Assembly (NCBI GenBank): GCA_905234005.1
Contig: CAJOFW010000084.1
Span: forward strand, 3,758-15,289
Reading direction: 5' to 3'
Length of the DNA: 11,532 nt
Source: an uncultured Oscillospiraceae bacterium
GTDB taxonomy: Bacteria > Bacillota > Clostridia > Oscillospirales > Oscillospiraceae
The position numbers and the translations under genes were made by a program. The notes beneath the pieces are model-generated. The model had not been told where the DNA came from. It did no database searches and saw only the letters and a program-made list of their open reading frames with translations. Positions 7,048-11,532 of the stretch are shown piece after piece. Numbering within the stretch: the stretch's first letter is position 1; every line of letters starts with the position of its first letter.

Positions 7048-8988
7048 ATGTATGAAAAGCTGCTTGCCCCGCTCAAGGTGGGGGGCATCACTCTCAAAAA
7101 CCGTATGTTCTCCTCCCCCACGTCCCTCGCGGAGCTGGGGCCGGAGGAGCACTACTCAAAGGAAAACATCGAATACTACAAGCTCCGCGCCCTCGGCGGG
7201 GCGGCGGTCGTGCCCGTCGGCGACGTGATCGTCGATCTCGACACCGGCCGCAGCCACCCGCAGCAGGTGGGCATGAACGACCCGTCCGCGTTTCCGTATC
7301 TCGCGGCGCTGGCCGACGCCATCCACGCCGGCGGGGCCATGGCCGAGGTGGAGCTTGACCACGGCGGCGCGCTGTGCTCGCCGGAGTTCATCGGCGGCAA
7401 AAACGCCTTCGGCCCGTCCGGCTACGTGGACGCCTGGGGCGACACCGTGGAGGAGATGACCGAGGAGCAGATTGAATGGGTCGCGGACAAATACGCCGAG
7501 GCCGCGAAGAACGCGAAGGACTGCGGCTTCGATATGGTCATGCTGCACGGCGGCCACGGCTGGCTCATCCACCAGTTCATAAGCCCGGTCACGAACCACC
7601 GTACCGACAGATGGGGCGGCTCGCTGGAAAACCGTATGCGCTTCTGTCTGCTCGTCATCGAAAAGGTTCGCGCCGCCGTCGGCCGGCAGATGCCGATCGA
7701 CATCCGCATATCCGGCACCGAATACCTCGAGGACGGCTATGATCTGACGGAGGGCGTTGAAATCGCCAAAATGCTCGACGGGAAGGTCGATCTCATCCAC
7801 GTCTCCGCCGGCAGCCAGCAGGAGGAGTTCTCCGCCGTGCTCATGCACCCCGGCGCCTTCCAGGAGGACATGCACAACGGCTACCTCGCCGCCGAGATCA
7901 AAAAGCACGTCAAAACCCCGGTCGTGACCGTCGGCGCGTTCAATATGCCCGACGCGATGGAGAAGTTTCTCGCCGACACCGGCGTCGACGCGATCGCGAT
8001 GGGCCGCGCCCTGATCGCCGACCCGTTCCTGCCCCGCAAGGTGCTCGAGGGGAAGACGCGGGAGATCACGCCCTGCATCCGCTGCACCGAGTGCCAGTCC
8101 GGCATGATGAAAAACCGCGTCATGCGCTGCACCGTGAACCCGCTCATCGGCCGCGAGTGCGAGGTGTTCCACCCGCAGCCGACGTATGTGCATAAGAAGA
8201 TCCTGATCGCGGGCGGCGGCCCCGGCGGGATGCAGGCGGCGCTCGAGGCGACAAAGCGCGGTCACGAGGTCGTGCTCTGCGAGGCGTCCGACCGCCTCGG
8301 CGCGCTGCGCTTTGCCGACAACGAGACGTGGTTCAAGCGCCCGATGCGGCGCTACCGCGACAGCCAGATCGAGAAGGTCATGCGCTGCGGCGCGGAGATT
8401 CGTCTGAACACCCGCGTCACGAAGGAGATCGTGGACGAGGTGAAGCCGGACGTGCTCATCGCGGCGGTCGGCTCGGAGCCGTTCGCCGTGCCCGTGCCCG
8501 GCCACGACGGGCCGAACGTCGTCTTCGGCGCGTACCTGACGCCCGATACGAAGCTCGGCGAGAAGCTCGTCGTCATCGGCGGCGGCTTCATCGGCTGTGA
8601 GGAGGCGGTCGATCTCGCCCGGAAGGGCCACGACGTGACGATCCTTGAGATGATCGACGAGCTGGCCATCAACTGCGGACGGATGCACCGCATCGCCCTG
8701 ATGCACGAGATCGAGACAAGCGAACGCATCCACCCGGCGATGGGCATGCGCTGCTCGAGGATCGACGAGACCGGCGTGTACGCGATCGACAAGTCCGGCA
8801 GCGAGGTGTTCTACCCGGCGGACAACGTCATCATGGCGTCCGGCATGCGTTCGAGAGCCGCCGAGGTCGAGGCCCTGCGCCCGCTCGTGGGCGAGTTCTA
8901 CGTCATCGGCGACGCGAACCGGGCCGCGAAGATCATGAACGCCACCCGCGACGCCTACGACGCGGTCGCGGCGCTGGGATATATATAA
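7048..8988 (+). CDS. Old yellow enzyme-type flavin/Fe-S reductase (2,4-dienoyl-CoA reductase / BaiCD-like)
   Basis: A 646-residue NAD(P)H-dependent flavoenzyme of the FadH/enoate-reductase architecture, predicted to reduce an activated C=C bond in the cytoplasm. Residues 1-335 form the FMN-binding TIM barrel (PLKVGGITLKNRMFSSPTS; HGGHGWLIHQFISP at 167-180; RTDRWGGSLENRMRF; AMGRALIADPF at 317-327). Cys343, Cys346, Cys349 and Cys361 are the likely 4Fe-4S ligands. From 384 lies the FAD domain with ILIAGGGPGGM, and at about 508-520 the NAD(P) site VVIGGGFIGCEEA. Where E. coli FadH has its active-site Tyr in a GYL motif this protein has Trp172. AAAGGAG lies ten bases before the ATG. The three SnoaL-like genes follow, and another member of this family starts at 11416. 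The bile-acid enzymes BaiCD/BaiH are the best-known relatives, but nothing here fixes the substrate. Confidence 0.92.
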   Translation: MYEKLLAPLKVGGITLKNRMFSSPTSLAELGPEEHYSKENIEYYKLRALGGAAVVPVGDVIVDLDTGRSHPQQVGMNDPSAFPYLAALADAIHAGGAMAEVELDHGGALCSPEFIGGKNAFGPSGYVDAWGDTVEEMTEEQIEWVADKYAEAAKNAKDCGFDMVMLHGGHGWLIHQFISPVTNHRTDRWGGSLENRMRFCLLVIEKVRAAVGRQMPIDIRISGTEYLEDGYDLTEGVEIAKMLDGKVDLIHVSAGSQQEEFSAVLMHPGAFQEDMHNGYLAAEIKKHVKTPVVTVGAFNMPDAMEKFLADTGVDAIAMGRALIADPFLPRKVLEGKTREITPCIRCTECQSGMMKNRVMRCTVNPLIGRECEVFHPQPTYVHKKILIAGGGPGGMQAALEATKRGHEVVLCEASDRLGALRFADNETWFKRPMRRYRDSQIEKVMRCGAEIRLNTRVTKEIVDEVKPDVLIAAVGSEPFAVPVPGHDGPNVVFGAYLTPDTKLGEKLVVIGGGFIGCEEAVDLARKGHDVTILEMIDELAINCGRMHRIALMHEIETSERIHPAMGMRCSRIDETGVYAIDKSGSEVFYPADNVIMASGMRSRAAEVEALRPLVGEFYVIGDANRAAKIMNATRDAYDAVAALGYI

Positions 8989-9005
8989 CAGCGGCGTATT
9001 CGCGG

Positions 9006-9025
9006 CGGCGCATATCGGCGCATAT
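9006..9025 (+). repeat. 10-base tandem direct repeat in the reductase-SnoaL gap
   Basis: CGGCGCATAT occurs twice in immediate succession (9006-9015 and 9016-9025), four bases before the AGGAGG ribosome binding site at 9029-9034 of the first SnoaL-like gene. It may simply be slippage; no function is claimed. Confidence 0.6.
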
Positions 9026-9046
9026 GTCAGGAGGTAATATCTGCCT

Positions 9047-9763
9047 ATGTACACAACCGAACAGCTCACACAGCGGTGGGAGGATCAGCGCGCCATCAAG
9101 AATCTGATGGGCAAGTACGCGAACATCGTCCTGTTAAACCGCGAGCAGGAGGTATTCTCCCGCTTCTGGAGCGACGACGAGCCGACGCTCGCGTTCAACG
9201 ACGGCGTCTATCGCGGCGCGGAGGCCGTCCGGGCCTATTACGACGCCTGCCGGGACAGAAACGCCCTCGTCGCGTCGCTTCTGCAAAAGCGCTTTCCGGA
9301 GCGTCTCGGCGGCATGAGCGCCGAGGAGATTTACGGCATCGGCCCGTTCAAGGTCATGCCGATGTACTGCCCGATCATCGAGGTCGCCGGCGACGGCGCG
9401 ACGGCCAAGGGGCTGTGGTACTGCCAGGGCGCGAAGAACGACGTGGAGGACTGCGGCCCCCGCGCCCGCTGGACGCTCGGCTGGTTCGCGGTCGATTTCA
9501 TCCGCGAGGACGACGGCTGGAGGATCTGGCACATGCAGTATGTAAACGACGTGGACAGCACCTGCGGCCAGAGCTGGGGCAAACCGCAGACGGCGTATCC
9601 CGCGCTTGCGGAGTTTGAGCCGCTGCGCGATTTCCAATACCCCGCCTACACCGAGTCGATGACCGTCCGCCCGTACTACACGCCCGACCGCCCCGTGACC
9701 GAGGCGCCGGCGATCCCGGAGCCGTATGAGACGTTCGCCGACACGTTCAGCTATGCCGTCTGA
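9047..9763 (+). CDS. SnoaL/NTF2-like protein, first of three paralogs
   Basis: A 238-residue cytoplasmic protein of the SnoaL-like (NTF2 fold) type, whose members include dehydratases, isomerases, cyclases and the bile-acid 7-alpha-dehydratase BaiE. Visible signs are the N-terminal helix RAIKNLMGKYANIVL (15-29), the strand pair PIIEVAGDGATAKGLWY (109-125) and FAVDFIREDDGWRIWH (147-162). After the fold, from about 165, comes a long Pro/Tyr-rich extension ending in PEPYETFADTFSY (224-236), shared in pattern with the next two genes. Typical members are about 130-170 residues, so the extension is notable. At position 104, where the two sister proteins appear to have His, this one has Met (eye alignment). 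AGGAGG lies 12 bases before the ATG. Likely co-transcribed with the reductase 58 bases upstream; reaction unknown. Confidence 0.82.
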   Translation: MYTTEQLTQRWEDQRAIKNLMGKYANIVLLNREQEVFSRFWSDDEPTLAFNDGVYRGAEAVRAYYDACRDRNALVASLLQKRFPERLGGMSAEEIYGIGPFKVMPMYCPIIEVAGDGATAKGLWYCQGAKNDVEDCGPRARWTLGWFAVDFIREDDGWRIWHMQYVNDVDSTCGQSWGKPQTAYPALAEFEPLRDFQYPAYTESMTVRPYYTPDRPVTEAPAIPEPYETFADTFSYAV

Positions 9764-9783
9764 GAAGGGAGTGAGCGCAGAGT

Positions 9784-10497
9784 ATGTATAACAAGATCGA
9801 GTACACCGACGACGAGCTGATCCGCCGCGTATGGGACGTGGAGGAGATCAAAAAGCTCGTGTACAAGCGCGGCGTCTACATCGCGAACGACTGGCGCGAG
9901 CGCGAGCTTGACGAGCTGTGGGTACGGGAGCCGGAGCACCGGAAGACCGCCTCCTTCGGCAAGAACACCGGCTGGTACGTCGGCATGGACGCCATCCGGG
10001 CGTGGTACGTCAAGAAGCACGGCGACGGCTACATGGCGTTCCACCCCGCGAGCACGGGCCTTGTGGAGCTTGCCGGCGACGGCAGGACCGCGAAGGGCCT
10101 GTTCTACTCCATCGCGCAGGAGACCGAATCGAACGGCGACGGCACCGCCACGGCGCTGTGGATGCCCGAGAAGATCGGCTTCGATTTCATCAAAGAGGGC
10201 GATGAGTGGAAGATCTGGCACTTCATCGCCGCCGTCGACCTTGTGGCCGAGGCCGGCTCGGATTACTCCGGGCAGGATCCCTATCCCCACTATGAGACCG
10301 ATCCCGTCATGGTCGAGTTCGGCACGCCGACGGTTCCGTGCCTCAACCACGACGGCACGTTCAACTGGTGGGACGACTACCCCTCCATGCCGCAGCCCTA
10401 CGCGGCGTGGTCGGACGACATCAGCTACGGCCCGGAGGGCTGGAAGCCGCCGAGACAGAAGCACTACGGCGCGGGCGAAGGGAGGAACTATCTATGA
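9784..10497 (+). CDS. SnoaL/NTF2-like protein, second of three paralogs
   Basis: A 237-residue paralog of the preceding gene, 20 bases downstream with a GGGAG site ahead of its ATG. It has the same order of parts: N-terminal helix DVEEIKKLVYKRGVYIAND (18-36), a strand GLVELAGDGRTAKGLFY (92-108), FDFIKEGDEWKIWHF (133-147) and the C-terminal extension with NWWDDYPSMPQPYAAWSDDI, whose PQPYAAWSDDISY (203-215) matches the tail motif of its sisters. His87 precedes the VELAGDG strand at the spacing used by His104 in the third paralog, a possible acid/base residue (inference). A 22-residue basic/Gly-rich end follows the tail motif. Its stop overlaps the next start as ATGA, so the pair is probably translationally coupled. 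The substrate is unknown. Confidence 0.82.
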   Translation: MYNKIEYTDDELIRRVWDVEEIKKLVYKRGVYIANDWRERELDELWVREPEHRKTASFGKNTGWYVGMDAIRAWYVKKHGDGYMAFHPASTGLVELAGDGRTAKGLFYSIAQETESNGDGTATALWMPEKIGFDFIKEGDEWKIWHFIAAVDLVAEAGSDYSGQDPYPHYETDPVMVEFGTPTVPCLNHDGTFNWWDDYPSMPQPYAAWSDDISYGPEGWKPPRQKHYGAGEGRNYL

Positions 10498-11258
10498 GTG
10501 AGCTGTCGCTGCATCAGCGCATCGTGAACGCCGCCGCCTCGCAGGAGGTGGAAAACGTCAAGGCCCGTCACACCTATCTCCACGGCCGCGCCGACGCGAC
10601 CGGCGAGTGGGACGAGATCTGGTGCATGGACGAGAACGCCTCCTGGGCGCACGCCTTCGGCCGTATGCGCGGCGGAGATCAGGTCTGGTGGGGCTCCGTC
10701 GGCCAGTACGACAAGATGTGCTTTGAAAACTGGCTCGAAATCTACGAGCGCTATCCCGAGGTCACCGGCAAGGACCCGCGCCCGCTCATGGAGGCGAGCG
10801 TACACACGCTCGTCACCGACGTGATCGAGGTCGCCGCCGACGGCAAATCCGCCCGCGGCTCGTTCATCACCCCGGGCGTCATCCACTCCCGTCTCACCGA
10901 CGACGGGCGGCCCTACTGCAACGTGCTCTGGGAGCGCTACGGCTCCGATTTCGTGCTCGTCGACGGCGAGTGGAAGTATCTGCACGAGCACGTATGCCCG
11001 GACATCCTGACCCGGATGGACTGCTTCGACTGGGCGCACGGCGAGTATGAGCGCCTGACCGACCCGAACCCGAAGGCCGGCCCCCCTCCCACGCTGGGCA
11101 GTCCCCCCGTGACCGATCCCGGCCCCATGCATATGCCCTACTCCGTGCTGGACAAGCCGCAGAACACCGTCCCCTGGCCCGAGCCGTACAAGACCCTCGA
11201 CAACGACAACACCTATACCTCGCTCGTGGCGAAAAAGGATTACTGCAGGCTCGACTGA
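10494..11258 (+). CDS. SnoaL/NTF2-like protein, third of three paralogs
   Basis: A 254-residue paralog, starting at the ATG that overlaps the previous stop (GGAGG just upstream). It follows the same plan: N-terminal helix VENVKARHTYLHGRADA (19-35), WDEIW (39-43), VHTLVTDVIEVAADGKSARG (103-122), GSDFVLVDGEWKYLHEHV (150-167), then a Pro-rich extension and the shared tail motif PEPYKTLDNDNTY (229-241). It is the most divergent of the three, with a longer Pro stretch near residues 191-213 and 13 residues after the tail motif. His104 sits at the position of His87 in the second paralog. A frame open further upstream runs only through its neighbour. Three different sister proteins in a row suggest a mixed assembly or successive steps on one substrate (inference). 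Confidence 0.82.
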   Translation: MSELSLHQRIVNAAASQEVENVKARHTYLHGRADATGEWDEIWCMDENASWAHAFGRMRGGDQVWWGSVGQYDKMCFENWLEIYERYPEVTGKDPRPLMEASVHTLVTDVIEVAADGKSARGSFITPGVIHSRLTDDGRPYCNVLWERYGSDFVLVDGEWKYLHEHVCPDILTRMDCFDWAHGEYERLTDPNPKAGPPPTLGSPPVTDPGPMHMPYSVLDKPQNTVPWPEPYKTLDNDNTYTSLVAKKDYCRLD

Positions 11259-11307
11259 TCTGCACCGGACGAAGGCGAATGAATCGAAAGCCCTGCTTTT
11301 GCCTCGC

Positions 11308-11346
11308 CCGTCAGCGTTTCCGGAGTTTTTACGGAAAGGCTGACGG
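11308..11346. promoter_or_regulatory. Long interrupted palindrome upstream of the second reductase
   Basis: CCGTCAGC (11308-11315) pairs with GCTGACGG (11339-11346). After a G-G mismatch TTTCCG (11317-11322) pairs with CGGAAA (11332-11337), around a nine-base loop with five Ts. No T-run follows the stem, arguing against a standard terminator. It overlaps the -35 and spacer of a promoter-like site, so an operator is a good alternative. It begins 49 bases after the third SnoaL-like gene. Confidence 0.6.
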
Positions 11347-11357
11347 TAACGTATAAT
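11328..11357 (+). promoter_or_regulatory. Promoter-like site for the second reductase
   Basis: A perfect TATAAT lies at 11352-11357. A TTTACG (11328-11333) 18 bases upstream is a four-of-six -35 match. Transcription would begin near 11364, leaving a leader of about 50 bases that opens with a hairpin. The -35 falls within the right half of the palindrome at 11308-11346, suggesting control by a bound protein (inference). Confidence 0.5.
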
Positions 11358-11365
11358 GCCACGCG

Positions 11366-11388
11366 AAACGCCCACTCTCCGGGCGTTT
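11366..11388. terminator. GC stem-loop followed by short T-run in the leader of the second reductase
   Basis: AAACGCCC (11366-11373) and GGGCGTTT (11381-11388) form an 8-bp stem with a 7-base loop; the right arm runs into TTTT (11386-11389). It could be a weak intrinsic terminator for the SnoaL operon. If transcription starts at the TATAAT above, it is a 5'-end hairpin or attenuator of the next gene. Confidence 0.5.
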
Positions 11389-11415
11389 TCGCACTGATTG
11401 TGCAAGGAGCATCAC

Positions 11416-11532
11416 ATGAACGCCTATTATCCTCACCTGTTCGAGACCTTCTCCGTGAAGGGGCTTACATTCCGCAACCGGCTGTTCTCCGCGCCGAACA
11501 TGATCTGTCAGATGGACGAGAACGGCTATCCC
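11416..11532 (+). CDS. Second old yellow enzyme-type reductase, N-terminal part (cut by window end)
   Basis: The first 39 residues of a second flavin-dependent reductase of the old-yellow-enzyme family. FSVKGLTFRNRLFSAPNM (residues 12-29) has the family's first strand and loop, and matches the complete reductase upstream (LKVGGITLKNRMFSSPTS). AAGGAG lies six bases before the ATG. It is preceded by its own control region with palindrome, TATAAT and hairpin, so it may be regulated separately from the SnoaL genes. Whether it also carries the Fe-S and FAD/NAD(P) parts cannot be seen. The bile-acid pathway also uses two such enzymes of opposite stereochemistry (BaiCD and BaiH), so a paired role is conceivable (inference). 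Confidence 0.85.
   Translation, partial: MNAYYPHLFETFSVKGLTFRNRLFSAPNMICQMDENGYP

Noticed and set aside
9001..9046. The CGGCGCATAT tandem repeat as an operator
   Set aside because: Only two copies, no dyad, no nearby promoter and placement inside a probable transcript; simple slippage explains it.
7156..9069. A 637-codon open frame antisense to the reductase
   Set aside because: It is a composition shadow rich in Ala, Val, Asp, His and Arg with no motif. The plus strand shows a complete reductase with all cofactor motifs.
9047..11258. Naming the SnoaL-like genes baiE and the reductase baiCD
   Set aside because: The BaiE catalytic Tyr, Asp and His are not clearly placed in an eye alignment, lengths differ and no other bai gene is in the window. 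Only a family-level call is supported.

Overview
The window reads as part of a GC-rich bacterial genome, probably an anaerobic gut-type Clostridia (Bacillota) relative. The grounds are the Clostridia-style lipoprotein signal of the binding protein, strong GGAGG-type ribosome binding sites before nearly every gene, and an Fe-S/flavin enoate-reductase type gene set. Taxonomy is inference; a high-GC anaerobic actinobacterium is the main alternative. No tRNA, rRNA, CRISPR array or insertion sequence was seen. No gene-free stretch exceeds about 215 bases.

Layout. (1) Positions 1-1065, minus strand: two LysR-family regulators in tandem. The first is complete and the second is cut by the window edge. 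They overlap by GTGA and share a 79-base exact repeat over codons 38-63. (2) Positions 1066-1280: a divergent control region with a good sigma-70-type promoter on each strand and a dyad over the -35 of the rightward one. (3) Positions 1281-6951, plus strand: a peptide/nickel-type (DppABCDF) ABC importer. It has a lipoprotein binding protein, two permeases, an intact ATPase and a second ATPase gene that is frameshifted just before its Walker A. A 12-bp GC hairpin and six degenerate short repeats separate the binding protein gene from the first permease gene. (4) Positions 7048-11258, plus strand: a large old-yellow-enzyme/2,4-dienoyl-CoA-reductase-type flavin and Fe-S reductase, followed by three tandem SnoaL/NTF2-like proteins of 237-254 residues. 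The three share a C-terminal tail motif that I do not recognise from any described family. (5) Positions 11259-11532: a control region with a long dyad, a promoter-like site and a hairpin, then the start of a second old-yellow-enzyme-type reductase cut by the window end.

Working model (inference): the LysR pair controls uptake of a small molecule by the Dpp-type importer. The substrate is then processed by flavin-dependent C=C reduction together with dehydration, isomerisation or cyclisation by the SnoaL-like proteins. This is the same broad logic as the bile-acid BaiCD/BaiE pair, but with a different and unknown substrate. The frameshift in the second ATPase means the importer is either recently broken or affected by a sequence error.
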